Below are positions 19,740-28,330 of a stretch of 49,058 bases of DNA, piece after piece; position 1 is the first letter of the stretch, and each line of letters starts with the position of its first letter. The translations under genes and the position numbers were made by a program. Below the pieces are notes generated by a model. That model saw only the letters and a list, made by a program, of their open reading frames with translations. It made no database searches and was not told where the DNA came from. This stretch comes from Bacteroidales bacterium (GTDB lineage: Bacteria > Bacteroidota > Bacteroidia > Bacteroidales > Tenuifilaceae), in the NCBI GenBank assembly GCA_028708425.1, contig JAQVYY010000026.1, positions 1 to 49,058 on the forward strand, in the 5' to 3' direction.

Positions 19740-21667
19740 TTGGAAATAACTATTTTCTGTGTTCCTACAATTTTATTGTTCCCAACAATCCTAATAATGT
19801 AAGTACCATTGGCTAAGTGTTCTAGGCTTACCATGTTATTTACTAGCTGTTGCCTCATAACAAGTTGCCCAAAAATATTGTAAACATAAACCGAAACATT
19901 TTCCGTAACATCTGGATGCCGAATATTTACAATGCCACTAGAGGGGTTTGGAAAAACACAAAGGGATTCATTTGATGTGTGCTGGTAAACTATTGTTGGG
20001 GGTTCGGTAAGCGCGCCAAAAGCGGGGCGAACCATAAGCGACCCATAAAACTGGGTTGTATTCCACGAACCGCTTATGTTGTAGAACAAACGATTCTTAC
20101 TATTATTGTTTCTATCGAAACCAACATTAAGCATGTCGGTGGTTGTTTGAATCCACCCAATGTAAAACGTTCCTGCACCTAGCTCAATCTCCTCTTCTAA
20201 TTTAAAGAGCGTAAAGCGATTAAGGCTATCGGTGAACAATGGGCGTAAGCCAAGTTGCTCATAAATAATATTTCCAGGTTTACCGTTATTATCGTCCCAA
20301 ACTGCCAGCTTAAAATATTTCTGGTTCGCATCGTTAAATGTTCTGTTAAAGTACATGTAAACCCCAACCAGCTTATCGGGCTTATAGGTTGTGTACCTTA
20401 GGGCAACCTGTCCGTTTTGCGTTCCCTCGCCATACAAGCCATAACCACTCTCAGCTGTACCATCGTCGTAAGCATAATAATTTTTAAAATCCTGAACATA
20501 TCTCAGGGTATCGTTCCACCGCAAATGGCTAGTATTTTCGGCAATATCAGTTATTAGGTAGGATGTAAACGTAAAGCGAGCCGAATCGCTCCAATCAGAT
20601 TCGAAATCATATTGAAAGTACCTTTCGTAGTCAATCTCTTCAAGTTCTGCAATATTCTCGGCCCCTCCCGAAAAAGAATAAACCTCTCCATTAGAATGAT
20701 TCTCGATGCTAAACATTCGGGTTATATTCCATGAAATCAACCCCAGGTTTTTATACGTTACATTGAAAACCAATGGGTTATCCAGTTCATTCTCTATGGC
20801 GGCACTTGTAAAGTGCGACCAAGGTATTTGCTGATAGTTATTTAGGATAGATTTTAGTGGTTTGGCAAAAGAGATATCATTCAGCAGTGTGTCTCTATAG
20901 GTTCTGCCACGATTAAGATAAACCATATCGATATGCCAATGGTCTGAATTACCCCTTAAGCTGGGCACATCAGTATTTGCCGATAGCGAAGCTATATTCC
21001 TGAATCTAAATTTAAAATTTGAGCTAAGGAATCGCTCCTCTGTGATAGGCATATGAACCAAAAAGAATGTAGAATCGAACTTTGCTGTTACTTTTTCGGT
21101 AATACTACCTTTTAATTTATTTACCTCATGCAAAGTACTGTCGGAGGCCGTAAGCCAAACAGCCCATGCACCTTCCCATGCATCAAGATTGGAGTTGTAA
21201 AACTCTAACAAAAGTGAATCGCGGTCATCGGGTCTATTACCCAAACCCTGAGGTTGATAGTAAAAACTAAGGTATATTGTAGTATCGGCTGGGTATGACA
21301 AATTTATCGGGTTTGAAATTAGGGTATCCGACGAGAAAGGAAAGTTCGAAGCAACAGAATGCAGCTTGCCCGAATTGTCAATTGCATCGAATGTAACCAC
21401 CCCTAGATTAGGAGGGTTAACTGCATATCGAGTATTTAAAAAAACATGCCTTGCATCCCAACGTTCGGTGCTAGGGTATGGTAAATCTCTAGAAAAATCA
21501 TCGAAAAAGGGTAACTCTATTACCGATGGCTCACTTTTCTGTATCGGTGTATTTTTACCCGTAGGAAGTGATTCTAAATCAACCATTACCTCTTTACCTA
21601 CCTGCGAAAAAAGTATGCAGGGTAAAAATATAAATATTACAACTAGCAGATGCCTAAAGTTTATCAT
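19733..21667 (-). CDS. Secreted protein with type IX secretion sorting domain
   Basis: 644 residues. A signal peptide lies at about 1-21. The last 75 residues are a T9SS type A sorting domain: VFPNPSSGIVNIR near 572, then VSVYVYNIFGQLV, and a final TYIIRIVG...KIVISKW. The sorting domain directs export through the Bacteroidota-specific Por machinery and removal or anchoring at the surface. The body of the protein (30-560) is beta-rich, with repeated Asp/Asn/Tyr segments, and I do not recognise a catalytic domain. It is embedded between a PASTA gene (21 bp upstream) and rluD (overlapping), which suggests a role linked to the cell wall or simply shared expression. Confidence 0.88.
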   Translation of the reverse strand: MINFRHLLVVIFIFLPCILFSQVGKEVMVDLESLPTGKNTPIQKSEPSVIELPFFDDFSRDLPYPSTERWDARHVFLNTRYAVNPPNLGVVTFDAIDNSGKLHSVASNFPFSSDTLISNPINLSYPADTTIYLSFYYQPQGLGNRPDDRDSLLLEFYNSNLDAWEGAWAVWLTASDSTLHEVNKLKGSITEKVTAKFDSTFFLVHMPITEERFLSSNFKFRFRNIASLSANTDVPSLRGNSDHWHIDMVYLNRGRTYRDTLLNDISFAKPLKSILNNYQQIPWSHFTSAAIENELDNPLVFNVTYKNLGLISWNITRMFSIENHSNGEVYSFSGGAENIAELEEIDYERYFQYDFESDWSDSARFTFTSYLITDIAENTSHLRWNDTLRYVQDFKNYYAYDDGTAESGYGLYGEGTQNGQVALRYTTYKPDKLVGVYMYFNRTFNDANQKYFKLAVWDDNNGKPGNIIYEQLGLRPLFTDSLNRFTLFKLEEEIELGAGTFYIGWIQTTTDMLNVGFDRNNNSKNRLFYNISGSWNTTQFYGSLMVRPAFGALTEPPTIVYQHTSNESLCVFPNPSSGIVNIRHPDVTENVSVYVYNIFGQLVMRQQLVNNMVSLEHLANGTYIIRIVGNNKIVGTQKIVISKW

Positions 21668-21688
21668 TCTAAAATCTATTCGACCAGA

Positions 21689-22540
21689 TTATTCTTTGTC
21701 TGTATCATTATCTTTACCACCATCGGGATTCGGTAAAACAGGTATTCTCGACTCGTTCTGGGTTAACCATAAATCAACACGGGCGCCAAAATTAATTGCA
21801 GTTTCGCCCGTTGGGTTAGGATACTGACTATACACACGGGCTTGCAAAGAATCCAGGTTATCTATAACCGTTTCATCGTACGTGGTTTTCCCTAAATTTA
21901 ACGAGGCTTCGAGCAAAAGATTGTGTGCCTCTGTCAAGGTTAATCCAATTATGCGGGGTAAAACTGTTTTTTGATTACTTAATCCCCTCCCCAGAAGCAA
22001 ATCTATTGTTGAGCCCTTGGGTATTTTTGTGTTGGGTTCAACCTCTTCACCACGATAATGCTGTTCGAGCACATTATTAACCGCTATATCATATTTAAAG
22101 GCAAGTACACCCGTTTTAAACCCCTGTAAATTTAAGGTTGATATGGCTTGTCTAAGGGTTAAACCAACCAGGTCGGGCATATCAACTAGCATGGGCTTAT
22201 TGGCATTTGTAGTAACAAACACACGTCTATTAGCTTTTACATAGGTGCCAGGCAAAGGATTCTGCTCAACCACAGCGCCTGGTTTACGGGATGTTATATA
22301 CACCGAATCGGTAACCTCAAGCCTAAGGTTACTTCGCTCTGCATATTGCATGGCTCGCTCTATGTGTAAATCAGTAAAATCGGGAACAGGAAAACTTCTT
22401 CCGTGCCTCGTAAAAATATGTAGGAAAGTAAAGAAAACCACTATCGCCAGCGCCACAATACCCAACGCAAGCAATGGGGTTTTTACATAAGGATTTAAGA
22501 ATATTTTTTTAAGCCACTGTTTAACCTTTTCCCAAGTCAT
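21689..22540 (-). CDS. Membrane-anchored PASTA-domain protein
   Basis: 283 residues. One transmembrane helix at about 18-41, then three PASTA domains at about 52-112, 120-188 and 192-260, each with the pattern hydrophobic-P-D/R-hydrophobic-x-G/D-L...A followed by a short strand-rich half. PASTA domains bind muropeptides or unlinked peptidoglycan. In Firmicutes and Actinobacteria they are fused to a Ser/Thr kinase; here there is no kinase. A PASTA-RluD-Ddl grouping recurs in Bacteroidota (recalled, not checked), so a wall-sensing or wall-building role fits. Confidence 0.88.
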   Translation of the reverse strand: MTWEKVKQWLKKIFLNPYVKTPLLALGIVALAIVVFFTFLHIFTRHGRSFPVPDFTDLHIERAMQYAERSNLRLEVTDSVYITSRKPGAVVEQNPLPGTYVKANRRVFVTTNANKPMLVDMPDLVGLTLRQAISTLNLQGFKTGVLAFKYDIAVNNVLEQHYRGEEVEPNTKIPKGSTIDLLLGRGLSNQKTVLPRIIGLTLTEAHNLLLEASLNLGKTTYDETVIDNLDSLQARVYSQYPNPTGETAINFGARVDLWLTQNESRIPVLPNPDGGKDNDTDKE

Positions 22541-22622
22541 AATTGTTGAAATTTGAATTAAAAATCTATAGTGGAAACGTTATGCTATCGACTTTCATAT
22601 ACGAAACCATCGCTTTCTTTGG

Positions 22623-22630
22623 CAAATTTA
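22623..22630 (-). promoter_or_regulatory. Putative promoter -7 motif for the PASTA gene group
   Basis: TAAATTTG on the minus strand, 82 bp before the PASTA start. It fits TAnnTTTG but has no clear -33 partner. Confidence 0.35.
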
Positions 22631-22700
22631 AAATTAAATCGTGTAAACAAGCCAATATTGGATTTTAAAACCAATAAAAAACGATGCCTAGCACTTTCAG

Positions 22701-23828
22701 CTAAAAAACTCTGATTGAATTATACAGCGAATCGCGCTCAACAGGCTGCCGACCAACCGCTCTAATCATTGCTTCCACTTCGGAAACAGTCATTGAGGGT
22801 CGTTGCTCTTCGGATCCTGCCATGCTATATATTTTAGTCGAATCATCAACGGTTCCATCAAAATCATCGGCACCAAACTCCAAGGCCAACCTTGCCTGCT
22901 CTTTACCCAGCATTGGCCAGTATGCCTTTATATGATCAAAGTTATCGAGAAAAACTCGTGATACGGCAAAATTTCGCAAATCCTCGGTTGAAGCAACCTC
23001 TCCAATACTGCCTAGCTCGTTGTTCGTTGCCTTAAACTTAAGGGGAATGAAACTGTTAAAACCATGGGTTCTATCCTGCAACTCCCTGATATCGAGCATG
23101 TGCTTTACCCTATGCTCATACGACTCAATATGCCCGTATAGCATGGTTGCATTAGATTGAAGTCCCTCGTTATGCGCAGCCTCATGAATCTCGAGCCACC
23201 GTTTCCAGGATGTTTTAGTTCCACAAATCTGTTTGCGTATTGCTGGGTCAGCAATTTCAGCTCCTCCCCCAGGAATAGAATCGAGTCCAAATAATTTTAG
23301 CTGACGTATACCATCACTCAGGGTAACACCGGCTTTTTCAATAACGTAATCAATTTCGATTGCTGAAAATGCCTTAACATGAATACTGGGTAATATCTCT
23401 TTAATAGCCCGAATTATACGCCCAAAGTAGTTAATATCCCAATTGGGATGCACCCCTCCTGTGATATGTACCTCGGTTACCCTTGTATCCTTATACTCAC
23501 CAACCTTCTGCCTTATATCGTCTATGCTCATTTCCCAGCTACCCTCTTCGCCCAAAGCCCGCCTGTACGAACAAAAAGTACAATTATGCACACATATATT
23601 GGTAGGCTCAATGTGGAAGTTCTGATTGAAGTAAACCTTTCCCGAATTTTTAACAGCATTAACCCTGTCGGCAAGCATACCCAGCAAACCTAAATCAGCC
23701 TCTTTGTATAGAACTGCGGCTTCATCGAACGAGATACGCTGTAAAGCCAATACCTTCTCAGCAATTTTTCGCACAACAACAGGCTTACTATTTAACACTT
23801 GCGATGCAATGCTATTATTTTCTACCAT
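22701..23828 (-). CDS. mqnE: Aminofutalosine synthase (radical SAM)
   Basis: 375 residues. The radical-SAM iron-sulfur ligands are Cys79, Cys83 and Cys86 in CVHNCTFCSY. HIEPTNIC before them, EFGADDFDGTVDD, and the C-terminal GRQPVERDSLYN are typical of MqnE rather than its paralogue MqnC. It joins the chorismate-derived enolpyruvyl group to adenosine in the futalosine route to menaquinone. The other mqn genes are not in this window. The start is ATG at 23828, with a promoter-like motif 38 bp upstream. Confidence 0.9.
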   Translation of the reverse strand: MVENNSIASQVLNSKPVVVRKIAEKVLALQRISFDEAAVLYKEADLGLLGMLADRVNAVKNSGKVYFNQNFHIEPTNICVHNCTFCSYRRALGEEGSWEMSIDDIRQKVGEYKDTRVTEVHITGGVHPNWDINYFGRIIRAIKEILPSIHVKAFSAIEIDYVIEKAGVTLSDGIRQLKLFGLDSIPGGGAEIADPAIRKQICGTKTSWKRWLEIHEAAHNEGLQSNATMLYGHIESYEHRVKHMLDIRELQDRTHGFNSFIPLKFKATNNELGSIGEVASTEDLRNFAVSRVFLDNFDHIKAYWPMLGKEQARLALEFGADDFDGTVDDSTKIYSMAGSEEQRPSMTVSEVEAMIRAVGRQPVERDSLYNSIRVF

Positions 23829-23865
23829 CTTTATTCAGCTTACAAAAGCGTAAACGAAAACATTG

Positions 23866-23896
23866 CAAAACTAACCCTTTTGCTTAAATATTTCAA
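23866..23896 (-). promoter_or_regulatory. Putative promoter of mqnE
   Basis: TAGTTTTG (23866-23873, minus strand) fits TAnnTTTG, with TTG (23894-23896) 20 bp upstream. Confidence 0.45.
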
Positions 23897-23930
23897 CAAG
23901 CTGCTGCGTTATAGAATAGTTTAAAACAGA

Positions 23931-23954
23931 AAAGCCGACCAACAGGTCAGCTTT
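23931..23954 (-). terminator. Rho-independent terminator after rpmH
   Basis: AAAGCCGACC (23931-23940) pairs with GGTCAGCTTT (23945-23954), with a loop of four and one G-U pair. On the minus strand it is followed by a T-rich run. It is 30 bp beyond the rpmH stop codon. Confidence 0.7.
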
Positions 23955-23983
23955 ACGTATAAAGATGCACACTTGCAAACTAT

Positions 23984-24142
23984 CTATACCTTGTGCCTGG
24001 GCTCGTCGGATACGCTGAGTCTCTTTCTACCCTTTGCTCTGCGGGAAGCAAGTATCCTACGACCACTAACTGTTGACATACGCTCACGAAATCCGTGCTT
24101 GTTTTTTCTTTTCCTATTCGATGGTTGAAAAGTCCTTTTCAT
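23984..24142 (-). CDS. rpmH: 50S ribosomal protein L34
   Basis: A 52-residue protein found by reading the minus strand; it begins [20 protein letters not shown] and continues [20 protein letters not shown], the invariant L34 core. The C-terminal tail ([10 protein letters not shown]) is slightly longer than in E. coli. It is very basic. In many bacteria rpmH is next to rnpA near the origin; neither rnpA nor yidC follows here. Confidence 0.97.
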   Translation of the reverse strand: MKRTFQPSNRKRKNKHGFRERMSTVSGRRILASRRAKGRKRLSVSDEPRHKV

Positions 24143-24213
24143 CGCTATAATTTATTTATTATTAACTTATTACAAAATATGACAGGTGGTTAATCGTCCT
24201 TATTTTAGGTTTG

Positions 24214-24221
24214 CAAAGATA
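24214..24221 (-). promoter_or_regulatory. Putative promoter -7 motif for rpmH
   Basis: TATCTTTG on the minus strand, 71 bp before the rpmH start, fits TAnnTTTG. The remainder of the gap to 24418 is AT-rich and holds nothing else that I recognise. Confidence 0.42.
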
Positions 24222-24418
24222 TGAAAGTTTTTGAAAGCGAAAAAGATTTTTCAAACTTTTCAGGCATAAAAAATTGAGATTAATTCTGCATTTTACAAAC
24301 CCCTGCCGTCACAAACGCTATATTTTTCGTTTAATCGTGAGAATAATAATAAAAGGTAAAATTAAACATATAAATAAAAACCCCTAATTTTTTATGTTTA
24401 AACAAATTCCATCAAAAT

Positions 24419-24502
24419 TTAACCCACATTATTCATCAAATTTGTAAAAGATGAATGCAAATGCGGGTTAGCCCAATTATCCGAATGAATAATTGGGGCT
24501 AA
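24419..24502 (-). repeat. TTAACCC element, reversed and internally deleted
   Basis: One of only two copies in reverse orientation. On the + strand the right arm comes first (TTAACCCACATTATTCATC), then the left arm reversed (CCGAATGAATAATTGGGGC). The two arms abut directly; the whole middle hairpin is missing. It lies just downstream of rsmG. Confidence 0.88.
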
Positions 24503-24527
24503 ATGAAGTTGACAGTAAGGCTGATTG

Positions 24528-25148
24528 TTACTTTTCTACAAACACCACCTGCTTACCCTCAAAATATTCCTCCTCAAAAAAGGTTGGTATTCTCCAACGT
24601 TTAACCCGTTTCCCAAAAGGAGCCAGCTCCTTACTAATATCGCCACCCTTAAGAGCGATTATACCATTGGGCAAACTATTGTACCCACCAGGCTTAATAA
24701 TATTTTGTGTCCAGCCTACAATACGAGGCATTGGAGCAACAGCGCGGGTAACCGCAAAGTCAAACGTACCCTTAATCTCCTCTACCCTCGCTTTTAATGT
24801 TTCAACATTTTTCAGTTTTAAGGCCTCGGCAACTGCACTAGTTACAGTAATTTTTTTACCAATCGAATCGACTAGCAAAAAATTAGCCTGGGGGAAAAAT
24901 ATGGCCAATGGAATGCCTGGGAATCCTCCTCCAGTTCCTATATCGAGCACCCGCGTGCCCTTGACAAACAAAATAACCTTTGCAATTGCAAGTGAATGTA
25001 ACACGTGGTGAACATATAGCTTGTCGATATCCTTGCGTGAAATCACGTTTATCTTAGCATTCCAATCCCTGTACAGCTCCTCCAGCATCGCTAGCTGTTC
25101 TCGCTGAATCGAGGTTAACTCTGGAAAATATTTAGCAATAATGTCCAT
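24528..25148 (-). CDS. rsmG: 16S rRNA m7G527 methyltransferase RsmG
   Basis: 206 residues from the chosen start at 25148 (MDIIAKYFPELTS), which matches the usual N-terminus and leaves 7 bp to the sigma-factor stop; the frame is open for 18 more codons upstream, but those overlap the sigma gene. SAM-binding motif VLDIGTGGGFPGIPLA. WNAKINVISRKDID is the family hallmark. It methylates G527 of 16S rRNA; loss gives low-level streptomycin resistance in other bacteria. Confidence 0.93.
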   Translation of the reverse strand: MDIIAKYFPELTSIQREQLAMLEELYRDWNAKINVISRKDIDKLYVHHVLHSLAIAKVILFVKGTRVLDIGTGGGFPGIPLAIFFPQANFLLVDSIGKKITVTSAVAEALKLKNVETLKARVEEIKGTFDFAVTRAVAPMPRIVGWTQNIIKPGGYNSLPNGIIALKGGDISKELAPFGKRVKRWRIPTFFEEEYFEGKQVVFVEK

Positions 25149-25155
25149 TGTAAGC

Positions 25156-25767
25156 TTAGGGCCTATGCGGACTATTTGAGAGAATATTCGATAGCAACTC
25201 ACGAGCCCTAAATAGTTGGGCTTTTACTGTGCCTAGAGGCAATTCTAATTCAACAGAAATCTCCTCGTATGAATATTCCTTAAAATATCGTAGTTCGATT
25301 AACCTTCTATATCTAGGCTTTAGTTTTGAAACCAACCCCTTTACAAGTTCAATATTCTGCTCCTTAATAAGGCTCTCCTCTGGATCAAGCGAACTCGACT
25401 GTAAATTTGATGCGGGAATGGACAGTCCTCCCTCCATATCCTCGGTAGGATGGTCAATAGAAACAATTATAGTTCTTCGTTTTCTAATAAAATCGATACA
25501 GTTGTTGGTTGCAATTTTAAAAAGCCATGTACTAAAAGCATAATTAGGCACATACTGGTGTAAATTTTTAAAAGCCTTGCCAAAAGCCTCAATGGTAAGG
25601 TCTTCAGCATCGCTCTTGTTACTAACCATCTTAAGCAACATAAAGTATATCGCATCCCTATAGCGCTCAAGTAGCTCAGTGTATGCACTCTGATCACCTT
25701 TTTTAGCTCTCTCAACAAGGATAAGGTCGTGTTTCGCTTTATCGGAAAGTTTTGAACCTAATTCCAT
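25156..25767 (-). CDS. RNA polymerase sigma factor, ECF type
   Basis: 203 residues. Region 2 spans about 25-95 (AYTELLERYRDAIYFMLLKM, SDAEDLTIEAFGKAF, FSTWLFKIATNNCIDFIRKR) and region 4 about 140-198 (LKPRYRRLIELRYFKEYSYE then EISVELELPLGTVKAQLFRA). A 40-residue linker joins them. No anti-sigma gene is adjacent, unlike many Bacteroidota ECF systems tied to SusC/FecR. Its start overlaps the upstream glycosyltransferase gene by 10 bp, and rsmG follows after 7 bp, so GT2-sigma-rsmG look like one operon. Its regulon is unknown. Confidence 0.9.
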   Translation of the reverse strand: MELGSKLSDKAKHDLILVERAKKGDQSAYTELLERYRDAIYFMLLKMVSNKSDAEDLTIEAFGKAFKNLHQYVPNYAFSTWLFKIATNNCIDFIRKRRTIIVSIDHPTEDMEGGLSIPASNLQSSSLDPEESLIKEQNIELVKGLVSKLKPRYRRLIELRYFKEYSYEEISVELELPLGTVKAQLFRARELLSNILSNSPHRP

Positions 25768-26906
25768 TTAATTCGCTTTTTGGTTACGCTATTTGCCAAA
25801 ACTAATGTTCCTATAACAATCGGAGACAAGATATCATAAACTAACGAAAATAAAAATATTTTTCTTTCGCTCAAACGAATCATAACAATTTTCACTATAA
25901 TCAGCATCACTAAAACCCTTAAGGCCATTGCACCTGCTACAATTTCGATGTGTTGAGAAGATGTTGTAAGCAAAATAATTCCCGATGCCCAAAATAGGAG
26001 CCGAGATACGGGTTCTAGTCCAAGCCAAAATTTTATCCCCCCTCTATACAAAGGAGCCGTAGTTAAATGCCGGCGTTTTTGTTTTGCCCACTGCTTAAAT
26101 GTAGTGCAAGCTACCGAACGGGTATGACTTTGTAGGCAGTACTCAACAGTAGTGTTTTTTGAGCGAGCCACCTTTTGCACAAAAAGGTCATCATCTCCAG
26201 AGGCTATGTGATTATACCTAGCAAACCCTTTATTTTTGAAAAATATGTCCTTTGTATAGGCCAAATTTCTACCAACGCCCATATAGGGCTTACCAAACAA
26301 GGCAAACCCCATATACTGCATTGCAATAAAAAATGTATCGAACCGAATAAACTTATTAAGTAATCCCTTGGTTTCAATATACCCACCATAACCTAAAACG
26401 ACCTGATTTGGCGACCTAAAATTCGCAGCCATGCTTGCTAGCCAAAGGCTACCCGAGGGTTTACAATCGGCATCGGTTAACAACACCCAGCTATTTTTGG
26501 CCGCTTTTATGCCAACCGTTAGCGCTAGCTTTTTACCATGAAAAAAGTTATTATCAACCTTTATTGCTGTTGTCTTCAGGTTAGGATACCTAGCCGACAA
26601 CCTTTTTAACACCATATCGGAATCATCAGCAGAACAATCGTCAACAACAACAACCTCAAAATCGGGATAATCTTGCTCTAACACCAGCGGAAGAAACTCT
26701 TCAAGGTTTTTCTCCTCGTTACGGGCACAAATAACAACCGAAACGGGAGGAAGATTACTCGGGGTTACTTTTTTTTTCTTAGAGCGATTAGGGGTAACCC
26801 TAACATATACTACCAAGTAAAAAAACAGCTGAATTAGTATCGATAAGACTAAAACTATCCAAAGGGTAAATTCGTAAGTTGTTAACTGCGAGACAAAAGC
26901 ATTCAC
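25758..26906 (-). CDS. Family 2 glycosyltransferase, membrane-bound
   Basis: 382 residues. An N-terminal helix (about 13-36), a cytosolic GT2 domain and three C-terminal membrane segments (about 295-370). Motifs: VVICARNEEKNLEEFLP, VVVDDCSADDS, the DxD-type LLTDADCKPS, SGDDDLFVQKVA and QKRRHLTT in place of QxxRW. This resembles processive or poly-N-acetylglucosamine synthase-like GT2 enzymes, but the acceptor is not predictable. It overlaps the downstream sigma-factor gene by 10 bp. Confidence 0.87.
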   Translation of the reverse strand: MNAFVSQLTTYEFTLWIVLVLSILIQLFFYLVVYVRVTPNRSKKKKVTPSNLPPVSVVICARNEEKNLEEFLPLVLEQDYPDFEVVVVDDCSADDSDMVLKRLSARYPNLKTTAIKVDNNFFHGKKLALTVGIKAAKNSWVLLTDADCKPSGSLWLASMAANFRSPNQVVLGYGGYIETKGLLNKFIRFDTFFIAMQYMGFALFGKPYMGVGRNLAYTKDIFFKNKGFARYNHIASGDDDLFVQKVARSKNTTVEYCLQSHTRSVACTTFKQWAKQKRRHLTTAPLYRGGIKFWLGLEPVSRLLFWASGIILLTTSSQHIEIVAGAMALRVLVMLIIVKIVMIRLSERKIFLFSLVYDILSPIVIGTLVLANSVTKKRIKWN

Positions 26907-26998
26907 TTTAGAGGTACGTTAATTAGGTTACAATTTTATTAAAGTTTTTTGGCATTAGCAAGGTAATTTATCAACATAAATAATAAAACATTTTCCAC

Positions 26999-27006
26999 TA
27001 TCTTTG
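26999..27006 (+). promoter_or_regulatory. Possible promoter -7 motif for tgt
   Basis: TATCTTTG fits TAnnTTTG but lies 193 bp before the ATG, which would give a long leader. Nothing else is seen in the 293-bp divergent gap. Confidence 0.3.
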
Positions 27007-27199
27007 AGTTTTAATAAATTGCTACTTTTATAACAAAACCACAAAATATACGTCAGGATATGCAGCAAGATAATTCAGTAAAAATTTATGTTCCCTTGCA
27101 ACATACACATCATATCAATATAGAATAAAACCTTTTATATCAAATGTTTACTTGCTGAAAAATAGTGCAACTCATAACATTTAATTCAGATTCATTCAC

Positions 27200-28330
27200 A
27201 TGAAATTTAGCGTTAGCAAAAAAGCCCAAAACAGCGATGCCCGAAGCGGATTAATTACAACCGACCACGGTGATATCTCCACCCCAATATTTATGCCCGT
27301 AGGAACTGTTGGTAGTGTAAAGGGAGTTTTTCATAGAGATTTAGAGCACGAAATTAATGCTAAAATAATACTTGGCAACACATACCATTTGTACCTGAGG
27401 CCAGGGGTAGAAATACTAAAAGAAATCGGAGGCTTACATAAGTTCATATCATGGAATCGCCCAATACTAACCGATAGCGGTGGTTATCAGGTTTTCTCGT
27501 TGGCCAATAATCGAAAACTAACGCCCGAAGGTGCTCATTTCCGTTCGCATATCGATGGGTCGAAGCACTTTTTTTCTCCAGAAAACGTAATGGATATCCA
27601 GCGCGTTATTGGTGCCGATATTATGATGGCTTTTGACGAGTGCCCTCCTGGGGATGCCAGCTACGAATATGCCAAAAATTCGCTCGATTTAACCGAGAAC
27701 TGGCTCAGCAGATGCATTGCACGATTCGATGAAACGGAACCTCTTTATGGATATTCGCAAACACTTTTCCCTATTATACAGGGTTGCGTTTACCCTGATT
27801 TACGCCGAAGGGCGGCCGAGTTTATTGCAAAAACAAATCGTGAGGGATATGCCATAGGAGGTCTATCGGTTGGTGAACCAGCCGAGGTTATGTACGAAAT
27901 GATAGAGGTTGTAAACGAAATACTACCGGCCGAAAAACCTCGCTACCTTATGGGCGTGGGTACTCCTGAGAATATTCTTGAAGCAATTGACAGGGGAATT
28001 GATATGTTTGACTGCGTTATGCCAACCCGAAACGGGCGAAATGGTATGCTCTTCACCAGCGAAGGCATTATTAATATCCGAAATAAAAAATGGAGCACTG
28101 ACTATAGCGCTATCGATACAAGTGGAACAACTTTTGTCGATAAGCAATACAATAAAGCCTACCTTAGGCATCTTTTTGTTTCAAATGAAATGCTGGGAGC
28201 ACAAATTGCCAGCTTGCACAATCTAGGCTTTTACCTATGGCTTGTAAATGAGGCAAGAACCAATATCGAGAACGGAACGTTTAAAATTTGGAAAGAATCA
28301 ATGGTAAAAAAATTATCGGTAAGATTATGA
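27200..28330 (+). CDS. tgt: Queuine tRNA-ribosyltransferase
   Basis: 376 residues. It exchanges guanine 34 of GUN-anticodon tRNAs for a queuosine precursor. Asp92 in LTDSGGYQVFSL and the nucleophile Asp271 in MFDCVMPTRNGRNG are present. The usual C-terminal zinc site C-x-C-x2-C is replaced: by alignment on IDxxx...YxKAYLRHL the three cysteine positions are Gly309, Thr311 and Asp314, while His324 remains. ATG of the lptF/G gene overlaps its stop (ATGA), so the two are translationally coupled. Confidence 0.95.
   Translation: MKFSVSKKAQNSDARSGLITTDHGDISTPIFMPVGTVGSVKGVFHRDLEHEINAKIILGNTYHLYLRPGVEILKEIGGLHKFISWNRPILTDSGGYQVFSLANNRKLTPEGAHFRSHIDGSKHFFSPENVMDIQRVIGADIMMAFDECPPGDASYEYAKNSLDLTENWLSRCIARFDETEPLYGYSQTLFPIIQGCVYPDLRRRAAEFIAKTNREGYAIGGLSVGEPAEVMYEMIEVVNEILPAEKPRYLMGVGTPENILEAIDRGIDMFDCVMPTRNGRNGMLFTSEGIINIRNKKWSTDYSAIDTSGTTFVDKQYNKAYLRHLFVSNEMLGAQIASLHNLGFYLWLVNEARTNIENGTFKIWKESMVKKLSVRL

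Noticed and set aside
21366-21827. 153-codon plus-strand frame
   Set aside because: Spans the ends of two certain minus-strand genes in antisense.
24493-25011. 172-codon plus-strand frame
   Set aside because: Lies opposite rsmG and starts in a repeat copy; rsmG is certain.
23984-25148. Replication origin near rpmH/rsmG
   Set aside because: No dnaA, rnpA or DnaA-box cluster is visible; closeness of rpmH and rsmG alone is weak evidence.
24528-25202. Longer start for rsmG at 25202
   Set aside because: The extra 18 codons overlap the sigma-factor gene and do not match the family; MDIIAKYFP is the better N-terminus.
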